Source: Arachis hypogaea (taxonomy: Eukaryota > Streptophyta > Magnoliopsida > Fabales > Fabaceae). From it: 64,000 bases of DNA. The position numbers and the translations under genes are program-made. The notes below the pieces were generated by a model. It was given only the letters and a program-made list of their open reading frames with translations. It was not told the origin of the DNA and ran no database searches. The DNA lies in assembly GCF_003086295.3 (NCBI RefSeq), contig NC_092042.1:41339419-41403418 (forward strand). The letters are read 5' to 3'. Position 1 is the stretch's first letter, and each line of letters begins with the position of its first letter. Below are positions 43,084 to 54,151 of this stretch, one piece after another.

Positions 43084-44501
43084 TAACGTGGCAGAAATTA
43101 GCCAATTAAGATATTAATGTAAGAAATACGTTGCAAGTACAGTTCTTAACCAGCAAAAATCCGCTTATCAATTTAGAAAGGTTGTCACAAATTTAGAATA
43201 AAAATACTGGGAGTATGAATCCCAGGTCGTCTCCCAACGAGTTGACTAGAGAGTGCTATTTTAATAGTCAGGGGTTTTCCGAAAAATTTTTGAGAGTTGA
43301 GGAACAGAAAATTTAATAGTGGTAAATTAAAGCAATGTGAATTAAAAGCAATTTATATATTCAAAGTAAAAACCTTGACCGGGGGTAGATTAATTGGAAG
43401 TTCTATCCTTGTTGGATTCTCCCAAGTGGAATAGCAAAAGGTTGTTGTTTTCACTTAGTTAACCCTTACTAAATAAAGGAGAGTCAAATGATTGAGCTAA
43501 CTCTTATTCACAAGTCCTAATCCTCTACCTTGGGAAGGATTAGCGTTAGTGCCTAGAGAGTTAGCCAACAATTTCCAATTTAACTAATCACTTGAGCATT
43601 CCAACTCAAGGGTCTCCTTTTAATTAACCCCCAAGTCAAGTTGGGAATCTACTCCATTGACATGAATATTACGTTCAAAGGAATATAAAGGGAATAAGAA
43701 GAAGACATGATAAATTGAATAATAACCAAGAATTGATTAAAGGTAAAAATAGTTCCTTGCATTAATAAATTCTAAAAACAATCCAATTGTAACTCTAAAT
43801 AAGGATTAAGGATATGGAAGAGTAAGGGAAAAAGGAAACAAACTAGAGTAATAACTTCACGGAGGTAGTGACTCTTCTCAATATCTAAAGCAAAAGCATA
43901 AAAACTAGAAATCTATGAATGTAAAGAACCCTAGAGAAAGTAGTAACTTCTCTCCAAGATTTCAATTTAAAACTAAAAACTATGCGTAATGTGAATGTAT
44001 CTTGAGTCTCTGCTATCCCCTACCTCTAGTCTATGTTTCTGGGCCAAAAACTGGGTCAAAACTTGGCCCAAAATTGCCCCCAACATTTTCTGCGTTTTTT
44101 GCAAGTCGCGCATGTCATGCGTACGCGTCAGTCACGCGTACAAGTCGCTTGCCATCTTCGCGTGTCACGCGTATGCGTCAGGTACGCGCATGTGTCGTTC
44201 TTCGCTATTCAGCTCCCTAGTTTCTTGTGTTCCTTCCATTTTTGCAAGCTTCCTCTCCACCCTCTAAGCCATTCCTGCCTTATAAACTCTGAAAACACTT
44301 AACGCGCAGATCACGGCATCGAATGGTATAAAGGGAAATTAAAAATATATAATTTAGATGTCTAGGAAACAAGTTTTCAACCACAGAATTAAATTGGGAA
44401 GGAATTGTAAAATCATGCAAATCATATGAATAAGTGATTAAAGAGTTGATAAAAACCACTCAAATTAGCACAAGATAAACCATAAAATAGTGGTTTATCA
44501 G
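43084..44501 (-). repeat. 5' LTR of element D
   Basis: 1418 bp. On the minus strand it starts TGATAAACCACTATTTTATGG at 44501 and ends CCACGTTA (terminal CA mutated to TA; the other copy keeps TCA). The first 27 bases contain an inverted repeat (GATAAACCA...TGGTTTATC). Dyads GCGTACGCGTCA at 44112-44190. Same LTR superfamily as F (46094). Confidence 0.82.
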
Positions 44502-44858
44502 TCTGCTTTGTTTATTTCTGTTGTTCTTCCAGAGTTTGGAGGATTGGAGGAAGGTGGAGACTTGAGGGTCTTGATTAGAGTTTCGGTTAAGTTTAGGAAG
44601 CCTTAGAGAGCCACCTTGTTTATGGTTTTTATTTTAAATCTTGAAGTTTTATAATCTGAGTGTCAGTGTTCTAGGATTGCCTCTGGCATTCCCAGGACCT
44701 TATATCTTATATGCATGGCACCTTTACCATGCTGAGAACCTTCAGTTCTCATCCCATACTATGTTGTTATTTTTCAGATGCAGGTCGAGAGACACCTCAG
44801 TAGGCATCTGGAGATTCTGCAGTGAAGTGGTTTTATTTTAGGGTTTCTTTTGTTCTTT

Positions 44859-44912
<54 letters not shown>

Positions 44913-45300
44913 CTTCTTATATACTTTTTTATTCTGCTTCTCCTAGAGGATTATGGAGTACTAGGGTTTTATCTATGTATTTTGGATTTTTGGATATGTA
45001 TATATGTATGTAAATATTCTCCAGCCAGCCTTGGCTTCGCAGGCTGAGTTAGGAGCTTGATATTTTGTACTCTTGACTCTCTACTCTTGCCTTTTGTATA
45101 TATGTGTTATTGAACTTTAGATTTCTTTACATGCAAGTATCTCATTTTCTGAGTGATGCGCCTTTTATTTCGTGATTTTGTGTTACCTGTCCTTTAAGGC
45201 TTCTAGTATACTATCTCTTTTTCATATATTAGAGGTCGTAGTACCACACCACCTCTGTTTTACGGCTTAAGCGTAAAGCTCTGTGTGGCAAGGTGTTACA
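44502..45300 (+). repeat. Gypsy-type LTR fragment E2, right end
   Basis: Continues 34055 after the GTCTG duplication (CTGCTTTGTCTG versus GTCTGCTTTG). TCTAGGATTGCCTCTGGC and GAGAACCTTCAGTTCTCAT (a short inverted repeat) parallel E1 at 32270-32360. Ends AAGGTGTTACA at 45300. (AT)n at 44861-44910. Confidence 0.65.
44861..44910. repeat. (AT)25 microsatellite
   Basis: 50 bases of uninterrupted AT. An ORF through it codes only for Tyr-Ile repeats and is not a gene. Confidence 0.95.
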
Positions 45301-46093
45301 GTATTTCTTGCATTGCATGGTTAATTTGTATCAGCTTTGTACTGACTTTTAGTTGAGTTTAACATTGAATAATATGCATCATTTTAGTTTATAGTTAGTG
45401 GTTAAGATTATTGGTAATCAGTTATTTTGGTTAGTCATGGTAGTTAACTTCTGTTTACTTTTGCATGCATGGTGTTGTGTGATGTGGCATGGTTTATTTC
45501 TTGCATTGCATGGTACCCTTTGAGCTTGATTTATACTTAATTTACACCTACTCTTTGCTTATGGAAGTCACTGAATTCATGCATAACTTTAGTTGTTATA
45601 GTTAGTCTGTTGAATTTACTAATTAGTTTTGATTTCTTTGTTTTACAATGGGTGTTTCACCTTATTTGCTGTTAAATTTGTTAGTTTATTGAATAGTAGT
45701 TTCTTTTATTTGTTTAGAGTAGATGTCTCATGTTTGAATAGTTTTTATGAATAAATCTTATGCATGCTTATAAATAGTTTAGTTAGGAATAGTTGTCTCA
45801 TTATTTTGTTTTTTTTAAGTTGGCTTGTCATGATCCGTTATTGAATATTTGATTGTATTTACCTCCCATTTTTGTTAAATTTTAGCATGTACTGGTGTCA
45901 TATCTAGGGATTTTCTAGAGCATTCCCTTCACTCTGGTTGTTTGGTTTGAATATACTGCTGCATCACTTATTTGCTTTCACTAGAGAATCATGATTATTT
46001 TAATTCCATCACCACCATTGTTCTTTGTTGCTTGAGGACAAGTAATCACTCTAAGTTTGGTGTGGAAGCTTTGTAGAACATAGCCTAAAAGGG
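45301..46093 (+). other. 3' tail of an F-type element, with hairpin module
   Basis: Non-coding. E2 is inserted at its left edge, so the upstream part is off-window. TTGCTTGAGGACAAGTAA (46028-46045) is the AGGA-loop hairpin with one G.U pair, followed by TCTAAGTTTGGTGTGG, then 35 bases up to the LTR start at 46094. Confidence 0.7.
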
Positions 46094-47463
46094 TGATAAA
46101 CCACAATTTTATGGTTTATTTTTGTATTGAATTTGGTAGATTTTATCAAATTTTCCCACATTTATTCACTAAAATAGCATGGGTTTGTAAATTTTTCCAA
46201 AATTGTGCTTAAGAGTGAAAACATGCTTTTTAGTCCTTAAAATTGTTAATTTTAATTCACTTTAATTCCATTTGATGCCTTGATATGTTTGTTGAGTGAT
46301 CTCAGGGTTTATAAGGCAAGGATTGGAAAGAAGAAGTGAAGGAAAAGCATGTAAGGGGGAGAACTCATGAAGAAATGAGAATTTGGAGAACTCATGGCGA
46401 CGCGTACGCATGACCGACGCGTACGTGTGAGAAGGTCATTTGCCAGGCGACACATATGCGTGACCCATGCATACGCTTGACAAGCGGTACATGACCTCAT
46501 TAAAGGCAAAACGCTAGGGGCGATTTCGGATGCTATTGAACCCAAGGATTGAAGGGGAAAGGAACCAAGTAGTCATAGTTTAGTTTTTACCATGTTTTAG
46601 GTTAGAATTATAGAGAGAGAAGCTCCCTCTTCTCTCTAGAATTTAGGGTTTTGTATTAATTCTTCTCATAGATATAGGTTTCAATTGTTGTTTTGATTTA
46701 GTTTTCTTTACTATTTCTTGTTCTTAAATCTTTTTCCTTTAGATCTACTTGTTATTTCCTTTTATTTGTTGCCTTTATGTTCATGCACTCTTGTTGATTT
46801 TAATTTCATTCAATGAAATTTATGTTTCCATGTTTCTTATTGTTTAATTGAGTTGTTATTGTTTTTTTCTTGCATTTTGTAGTTGTAGAATTTATATTTC
46901 TTGCCAATTTACTATGCTTTTCTTTTATGTCTTCCAAGTGTTTGATAAAATGTTTGGTTAGATTTTAGAGTAGATTTTGATACTCTTGACTTGTGATTGA
47001 GGACTTAGGACCCTTGAGATCATTGATGTCCAGTTCCATTGGTGACTTCGGGCTGTTAGTGGTTTTAGGACCAACAATGTCCACTGATGTTAGAGGGCAA
47101 CTAAGTGGAATTAATCCTTTGTAATTACCATGTTATGGTCATTGATCCAAGATAGGAGCCATTGTCTCTTGATCCTTGCCAAGACCCATTTTAGTGTTAG
47201 TTTTACTTTCTTGTCATTTTTATTTTCTTGTCAATCAAACCCAAGACCCCCAAAAAGAAGTACATCATAACCAAATAATAAACACACTTTCCTGCAATTC
47301 CTTGAGAGACGACCCAAGATTTAAATACTTCAGTTATTTTTATTGGGTTTGTATTTGTGACAAACAAATTAAACTTTGATTGAGGTTTAATTGTTGGTTT
47401 GGAACTATACTTGCAACGGAATTATTTTAGTGAAAATTCTAGACCGACATTAATCCTCCATCA
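46094..47463 (+). repeat. LTR of family F (serves as both 3' end of one unit and 5' end of the next)
   Basis: 1370 bp; starts TGATAAACCACAATTTTATGG and ends CCTCCATCA. A 3'-tail lies on its left and a PBS on its right, so one LTR is shared by two internal regions. Dyads (GACGCGTACGCATGACC) at 46398-46480. CGACCCAAGATTTAAATACTT near 47310 recalls the end signature of A/B/J. Confidence 0.8.
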
Positions 47464-47469
47464 AGGTTT

Positions 47470-47487
47470 TGGCTCCATTGTCAGGGA
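47470..47487 (+). promoter_or_regulatory. Degenerate PBS of element F
   Basis: TGGCTCCATTGTCAGGGA, 14 of 18 matches to the tRNA-Asp site, 6 bases after the LTR end, the same spacing as in B and J. Confidence 0.72.
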
Positions 47488-47634
47488 ATTGCAATGTGTT
47501 CTTGTTATTGGTTATTGTATATATGTGAATATTGTAAATAGCTTGATCTTTTATTTCTTTGCTAGTTTTTGCTAGTTGTAGGATTTGGTTTTCTTTATTT
47601 CTTGTTAGTCTTTGTTTTTATTTTCTCTTGCTAT

Positions 47635-49338
47635 CCTGAATTCTCACCCCCTTGGCTATGAGTTTAGTTATAACTATGTTGTAAGAGATGAGAAATACAA
47701 TGAGAACATGCATCAAGGATGGAAAGATCAAAGGTGGGAGGAACCATATGCTTATGATCAACCCCCTTAGCAATAACCTCCTCCAATGTACTATGAGCAA
47801 GAACCACCCCTTGATGCATACCCATCTAATGGCTATGGTGGACCTCCTTGTGATTATCAACAACCACCACCATATGCCTATGAACCCCCTCTTCAACATA
47901 GTTCTGAACCACCATACTCACAAGTCCCACACCACCAAACACCTTCATATGACCTTAAACTGTATCCACCATACCAACCACCATATAAACCATATGAGCC
48001 ATACATAGTGCCACAATAATTCCAACCCAATTACTCCCAAGAACCACCTCAATATACACCACCTCCATGCCTTTACCAAAAAGAATCACCTTCCTATCAT
48101 GAATCCTTTTCTCCAAACAATGAACCCTCATACCCACTCTAATCCCCAATAGATGATCCCCTTTGTAGCATTCTCCAAGAGCAACGAGAGCTTCATACCA
48201 TTCTTCAAGAGCGACTTGAATTTCAAAGGAGGCAAGAAGAATTCATGGCTACCTTGACCAAGGTAGTAACCAACTTAGCCTCCCAACGCCTACACATTCA
48301 AAGTACTCCCATGGCTACATGTGGGGAATCTAATAAAGAACGGAGTATGAAAGAGAGATTGGAAACTCTGATGGAGAATGAGGAGTTGAATTCTGTATTG
48401 GAGCAATTGGAGGAAGCCATGATTGTTGAAGAAGAGGAAGAAGTGGTTGAAGATTTAGAGGAGATGTTGAATGCCCTTGGGAATCCAAAGTTGCAGAGCC
48501 TTCTTCCATTGAGCTTGAAAGTAATGTTGAGGAGGATAGTGCATAACCTCCAAAGCATATTATGCATGAAGAATCAGAAGAAATGGAGCAAGCAACAAGT
48601 CCACCTATTTATGATGATTCCGCATCAACATATGATCCTTTTGAGCTTAATGAATCTTCCCCCTCTGAATTTGACGTTGATATTGAGATAGATTTCATAT
48701 TGCCTCCGGTTTATGACTTGAGTGATGGGGAAGAATTAGAAGAATTTGGTGAAGAAGAGGTGGAAGTTGAAGAAGCTTATCAAGTGGTTGAAGTCCCTCA
48801 ACAAAGAAGGACGGTAGTGGAAATTTTTTTGTCAAGACGGTTGGAACCATTTTTTTCTAGGCCACCATTCATTCTATAATTCAAGTGGGTAAAACCTTTA
48901 TCATTAATATTTAATTTTCTGCTTGAATATGATTTGCTTGAGACGGATGGGCAACTTGGAGCCATTTGTGGATTTAAGAGCAAAAGAGAAATGGTTAGTC
49001 GTTGGACACAAAATTCAAGGTTCATTATGGTTGGAAGCTGAAAGTTTAGGAGCGAGGATAGGTGTGCTACTCAATTGAGAGGATCTAGGAGGATGTTTGT
49101 GTGCTTGATTGAGAATTCGGCTTGCTTATCACCCGAGTGGAATGATGATCAACTTGAAGATGGGTGTAGAAACAAGATTTGGGATCTCGGTATACATCAA
49201 GAGGATCAATTTTGGGAGCCCTTAGCTTGTCTAGAACTTCATCAAAGCTTGGAGCTATTAATTTTGAATGTTGGAGCTTATTGGAAGTCTAAGAATTGGT
49301 GAAAGTTTCAAGATGAGTTCAAGCACAAGCCACCATGA
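47635..49338 (+). pseudogene. Unknown retroelement protein (FKWV/KHKPP family), copy 1
   Basis: Not recognised as a named family. The visible frame starts LNSHPLGYEFSYNY and has HQGWKDQRWEEPYAY, a Pro/Tyr-rich stretch (PPPYAYEPP, YPPYQPPYKPYEPY), then a coiled coil (SILQEQRELHTILQERLEFQR) and an acidic linker (VEEEEEVVEDLEE). A +1-type frame change at about 48475 leads into acidic VEVEEAYQVVEV and the conserved domain FKWVKPLSLIFNFLLEYDLL, ETDGQLGAICGFKSKREMVS, LRGSRRMFVCLIENSACLSP, ending FKHKPP and TGA at 49336. Stops at 47768, 47774, 48017, about 48140, 48877, about 49038 and 49300. It occupies the gag position. Copies 2 and 3 are at 52815 and 63410. Confidence 0.75.
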
Positions 49339-49355
49339 CAAGGAGCTTCCCAATT

Positions 49356-49405
49356 GTCCAACTTAAGGACAATAAATAAAAGTGCTAGGTGGGAGACACC
49401 CCACC
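49356..49405 (+). other. Conserved palindrome and hairpin after the unknown protein gene of F
   Basis: GTCCAACTTAAGGAC (49356-49370), a 4-bp stem with loop AACTTAA, then AAGTGCTA and GGTGGGAGACACCCCACC (49388-49405; loop AGACAC). The same pair follows the homologous gene in J and pol in D. Confidence 0.78.
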
Positions 49406-49719
49406 ATGGTAAACTCTTTCCATTCTCTGGTATATATAATCAATGAATGAATTGAGTCGCCATTGTTCGGTAGTTTTCTTCTTTGCACATTCTTGTTTTA
49501 GTGTTTTGGTTGTTAGTTGGTTTGATTAAGTTTATACCTTAAGTTGTAGGTTAGTTATTTAAATTGTAACTTTGTTTAATTTCATAGTATAGTATTTGAA
49601 AATTTTTTCAAAAAGCTAAAGATTTTATTAATTTTGCATTTTGGTTGGTTTAGAGTTGTATATAGTGTTGGGAGAGTTTTAATTTCTATTTTTATGCTTC
49701 TCTAAAAAAAAGAATAGGG

Positions 49720-50015
49720 CACTTCATGCGTGCGCGTGCCTGACGCGTACGCGTGACTTCGAAAGACCACCATGCGAGAATGGTGTGGGGAAGGTGCTAC
49801 TGCTGCACGCGAAAAACAAAAAGTTGTGTGCATAGGGTGCGAGGCCCATGCGTCTAGCACAAATTCCACCCATGCGTACGCGTTGCCCACGTGTACGCGT
49901 CATAACCTCTTTTCTCCCCACACGCGTACGTGTCGCCCACGCGTACGCGTCATGACCTCTTTTCTCCTTCCACGCAGTCCCTTTGCCCATCCCACACTTA
50001 GACCCACGCGTACGC
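49720..50015. repeat. ACGCGTACGCGT dyad cluster in F
   Basis: About eight dyads, for example GACGCGTACGCGTGAC, CACGTGTACGCGTCAT and CCACGCGTACGCGTGG, often in pairs 15-20 bases apart joined by GCCC or CTGA. Followed by a pyrimidine tract at 50036-50105. Confidence 0.85.
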
Positions 50016-51236
50016 GTGGACTCCCCTGTTTCATTACACTTCTTTTCTCCTCTTCTCTCCATTTCTTTTCTTCCTCTCTTTTCTCCTCTCTTCTTTCCCT
50101 CCTCTAACCATCATCTACCACTACCATTTTCTTAAGTTAGTTAGTTATTTAGTTAGCTAGTTAGTCAGTTTAATTTTTTGTTTTGGTACTAAGTGTTGGA
50201 TTATTGATCTTGTTTGTTGTTAATTGCTGTTGATTATTGATAGGATGCTAATTTAGCTTCATTATTGTTAATATTCAATTGTTGGATTTCTTTGTTGAGG
50301 TTATACTTTGTTACTTGGTATTGAGTTCTTCATCCTTAACATTTGTGAATACCAAGTACTTATTACATTGCCTTCAAAGCTTTCTACATTCTTTAAATTG
50401 CATATTATAGCTAGTCATCATGTAATTTGAATTCCCTATCTATTGTTAGGCAATTTTTTATGTTAGATACTGTGCATTTATCTCAATACATTGTGTTGCT
50501 TGATCATGTGCATCCATATGTTATGCTTGTGCCTTAATGACATGTTCACCCTCAATTGTTTGACTATGTGCTCTACACATATTTGAAACTAGACATTTTG
50601 GCATAATCCTTCAATTGTGAAATTGGATTGTAAGCTCACCTAAGGACATTTTTTAAAATTTTCAAGCCATATGGACCATGCTTCCTATGTGATTAATTTT
50701 AACATCTATCTCTCTTTTAATAAGTTGCATAGCACCCATGTGTCCCACTTTAGTCAATTAGGTGATGGAAGAAAAATTAAAAGTGTGTCATTGATTGATG
50801 TGTAATTTTCATATTTTATTTTATTCATTACGTTTCCTTGCACATCAATCAATGTCTATTCATCATCCATTTCACATTTGCCTGATTATTGCTTGAAAGC
50901 TTCTATGCTTCTTTATAACTTGTTTGTTTGTATTAGCCAACAAGTTTTCTCTCAAGTATCTCAAGCACACTAGATTGAGTGAAGTTCATGCTCCTTTTGT
51001 GTAGTTGTGACACACTTGTTTGTATCTATGTCACACTAATTCATTCACTCTATTCTAGTAATTCTTACCTCATTCCAACAATCTACGCTTCCTTACTTTT
51101 GCATTTTTTCATTTTACGGTGTTATTTTCTATTTTTCATGGAAAATTCACCATAAGCAACAAGGGAAGCGGGAGAAAGAACACGCAGCAACCGGTTGACC
51201 CACCAGCTGAGGGTGGCAATCCGTGCAGTTGTCGTA
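50016..51236 (+). other. Element F non-coding region before the J insertion
   Basis: Pyrimidine tract (TCTCCTCTTCTCTCCATTTC) to 50105, AGTTAGTTAG repeats near 50140-50170, then AT-rich sequence. AAGGGAAGCGGGAGAAAGAACACG and CCAGCTGAGGGTGGCAATCC near 51160-51225 look like a coding remnant that continues at 57521 (CCCCTTGCTCATCTTTG). I cannot assign it. Confidence 0.6.
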
Positions 51237-52463
51237 TGATGCGTGGGAATCTTTTCTATCTTTTCCTAGTGAATTTGCATCTAATTTGTTGAGTTTAATA
51301 AAGAATTAATTATCTTTTAGCCAATATGGATGCTACTTTGAGTCTTTTGCAATTTTGTTTATTTTAGGTAGCATTCGACTGGATTTGATGGAGTTTCTGC
51401 AGCTCAAGAATCAAAAGAGATGGCAGCAAGGAGCGACACGTACACATGACTGACGCGTACGCGTGATTAGGAGCTTTCCACGGCGATGCGTGCGCGTGAC
51501 TTACACGAACGCGTGATTTGAAGATTTGCTCAGCGACGAGTGCGCGTGATCGACGCGTCCGCGTGATTCGGGAAAAAGACCATCGATGCGTACGCATGAC
51601 TGACGCGTACGCGTGACATGCGCCACGTGAGGAAAATGCAAAAAACGCTGAGGGTGATTTCTGGGCCCCATTTTAGCAACCAAGTTAGGTGCGGATCCAG
51701 TGAAGCCAAGTGGTCCCACGTTACAAGACATGGAGTAGTTAGTTAATTCTGATTTAAATTCAAATTTGAATTTGAAAATAGGAAAAGATATTATCTTAAT
51801 TTTTGATATTAGATTTTAAATTAATTAGGATTAGTTATAAAAAGAAGAGACTTCTCTTCTATTAGGTACATTCCATTAGGGAGATTCCATTAGGAAATTC
51901 TAAACAAATTTACATTCCACATTCCATGAGCAACTAAACCTCCATTGTTAAGGTTAAGAGCTCTGTCTATTTGTATGGATTGATTTTATTGCTTTTTTCT
52001 ATTTTAATTCATGTGTGGATTTATAATTTAAGAATTGTTTTCGCTTTTTATCTCATGAATTTAGGTGGAATGGAAGTTTGACCCTCTTTCTATTTGAGTT
52101 CTTGTAAAACTTGGAAAAGCTCTTTACTTGAACAACATCTTGAAAACAATTTCTCCTAAATTTTAATTATTTGGATTTAACTGGATACGTGACATATAAT
52201 CCCCTTATTTTTGGGTAACTAGAATTTTTGTGGCATATAAACTGGAAATTGATTATCACCCTCTAATTGGAATTAATTGACCAAGGAATTGGCAGTTAAT
52301 GAATTTTAGAGGAGACTAGGAATGTCTAAGGAATTAGGGTCTTGTCACATATAGTTTGCCATGAATTAAATCATACATGATTAAAATAGTTAGTGAGAAA
52401 AGTTAATCCAAAAAATAGATAACTCTGAAACCTTAACTATCTTCTCCATATTTTACCGCACCA
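51237..52463 (+). repeat. 5' LTR of element J (internally deleted)
   Basis: 1227 bp. TATAAAAAG at 51836-51844. Dyads GACGCGTACGCGTGA at 51434-51620. It jumps from CTTCTCCATA to TTTTACCGCACCA, missing about 214 bp present at about 57284-57500 of the 3' LTR, including the CGACCCAGTGCACTTGC end signature. Confidence 0.88.
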
Positions 52464-52469
52464 AGTTTT

Positions 52470-52487
52470 TGGCGCCGTTGCCGGGGA
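52470..52487 (+). promoter_or_regulatory. Primer-binding site of element J (tRNA-Asp)
   Basis: TGGCGCCGTTGCCGGGGA, perfect 18 of 18, 6 bases after the LTR end. Confidence 0.9.
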
Positions 52488-52814
52488 TTGACTGTGATTA
52501 ACAACTATTAGTTGTTTGATTGCTTAGATTAGGCATTTTATTTTTAATTTTATGAAAATCTATTTTAAAAAAATTCGAAAAATATATATATATTTATTTT
52601 GATTTATTTTATTTAAAAATTTTTTCCTCTTAATTTTTGAAATTAAGTTTGGTGTCCTCGTAGTAATTTTTCTCAAAAAAATAAATAAATAAAAAATAAT
52701 ATTTTCAAAATAAAAAACAAAAAAACAAAGAAAATTATGTTCTGTCTTCTTTGCTTTCCTATTTACCACATGGTGCGTTTAATTCTGTTTGGTGTTTTGT
52801 GCTAAGGAAAAATA

Positions 52815-53941
52815 ATGGAGAGAGATCACATGGGTTTCTACTCACACCCTAGTAGTGATTCATATTATGGTGGATGGAGGAGGTATCCAAATTTTGGTTG
52901 GAAAAGTCAAAACCAAAGAGACTTCAATGCTCCATGTTTCAACTATCAAGAGCAACCACCTCCATATTCATATCAAGAACTACCATCTCAATATTCATAT
53001 CAAGAACCATCATCTCTTTCTTATTCATATCAAGAGCCACAATCTCCTTATTCATCTCAAATGCCATCAGATCTTGAGCTCCTCATGAAAGAATTCCTAC
53101 ATGATATAAAGACGAGTGTCAAAAATGTAGAGAATTATGTGCAGACAATGATTAAGAACCAGGAAGGGGAACAAGCAAATTCCTTCCCATGAGATACAAT
53201 GCAAGATCCTATAGAAGAAAGTAAGGAAACCAATCAAAGGAATTTATACTCCAATAAATTAGAGAACTTTCCACCGTCACATATGGAAGAAGAGGAAGAT
53301 GCACAACCTCCCATGCCCTTGGTAAGTAATGAAGAAGAGATTGAATTAGAAGAAAGCTACCAAGAGGAAGAGGTTGAAATTGAGGAAGCTTACAAAGGGG
53401 TAGAAGAATTCAAAGGAGAGCACAAGGGAGTAGAGCTTGCAAGACCTCTTCCAAAGCCATCACCATCCAATACAACATTCAAGTGGGTAAGATTCCTACC
53501 CTTAACCCTTACATTCCTACTTGAATATGGGCTACTGGAGACGGATGGTCAACTTAGAGCTCTTTGTGGCATTAAGAGTAAGAGGAAGATGGTTAGTGGC
53601 AAGAGTTGTCAAGCAAGATTCAATATTGTTGCATGCTCCAAATTGAAGTGCAATAATTGGTGTAAAGCTCAATTGAATGGATCTAGAAGGTTGTTTGGAT
53701 GTCTCTGTGAGAATTCAGACTGCTTGCCACCCGGTGGGAACAATAGTGATCCACAAGAAGACGATGTAAGAGCAAGGTTTGGGACCTTGGAATTTATTCC
53801 CACAATCAACACTCTTGGGGTCTTGTCACTTGCTTCAACTTGCTCAAAGGCATTAGGCGCCTAGATTGGGATCCCAGTAGCCATTGGAATTACAAACATT
53901 GGTGGAGATTCCTAGATCAGTACAAGCACAAACCACCATGA
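52815..53941 (+). pseudogene. Unknown retroelement protein (FKWV/KHKPP family), copy 2, the best preserved
   Basis: ATG 52815 (MERDHMGFYSHPSSDSYYGG). WRRYPNFGWKSQNQRDFN recalls WRNHPNFSWKDQ in the late gag of A and B. Then YSYQE repeats (about residues 50-75), a coiled coil (DLELLMKEFLHDIKTSVKN), TGA at 53190-53192 in the same frame, an acidic linker (EEEIELEESYQEEEVEIEEA), and the conserved domain FKWVRFLPLTLTFLLEYGLL, ETDGQLRALCGIKSKRKMVS, KLKCNNWCKAQLNGSRRLFG, CENSDCLPPGGNN. The frame stops at 53862, but another frame over 53840-53941 reads HWNYKHWWRFLDQYKHKPP and stop, as in copy 1, so there is one frame change near the end. Three or more Cys in the C-terminal part might bind metal (speculative). 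Unknown function; I suggest it derives from gag. Confidence 0.75.
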
Positions 53942-53958
53942 CAAGGAGCTCACCACAT

Positions 53959-54008
53959 GTCCAACTTAAGGACTTTAACTAAAAGTGCTTGGTGGGAGAC
54001 AACCCACC
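53959..54008 (+). other. Conserved palindrome and hairpin after the unknown protein gene of J
   Basis: GTCCAACTTAAGGAC (53959-53973), AAAGTGCTT, and GGTGGGAGACAACCCACC (53991-54008), a perfect 6-bp stem. 50 bases after the stop codon. Confidence 0.82.
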
Positions 54009-54151
54009 GTGGTATGATCGTTCCTTTTCATTCTTAGTTATTTTTCGCAGTAGTAGTTTTCTTACTTATTTGATTTTTATTGAGTTCTTACTAATTTTCT
54101 GATCTTGCAGCTATTTTAGAATAGGAACCGAATAATAATAAAAAAAGAGCA

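Larger units (their letters stand above)
34056..44501 (-). mobile_element. Element D: decayed autonomous Athila-type retrotransposon (minus strand)
   Basis: On the minus strand: 5' LTR 44501-43084, degenerate PBS 43078-43061, gag, protease, RT, RNase H, integrase, hairpin, 3' ORF, tail. The 3' LTR is almost gone: only its last about 21 bases (TGACGTGGCGGAAATTAATTG, given as plus strand, first 20 read) remain at 34056-34076. Both flanks carry GTCTG (34051-34055 and 44502-44506), so the ends are original and the LTR was lost by an internal deletion. Several stops and frame changes make it inactive. It is the only pol-bearing Athila-type element in the window. Confidence 0.85.

Noticed and set aside
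44822..45013. ORF with a Tyr-Ile repeat (and 57686-57895 minus)
   Set aside because: Direct translation of (AT)n microsatellites.
47618..47899. Minus-strand ORF with Ile/Leu/Trp-rich translation
   Set aside because: Complement of the Pro/Tyr-rich repeat of the unknown protein gene. The hydrophobicity is an artefact of the CCA/CAA-rich sense strand.
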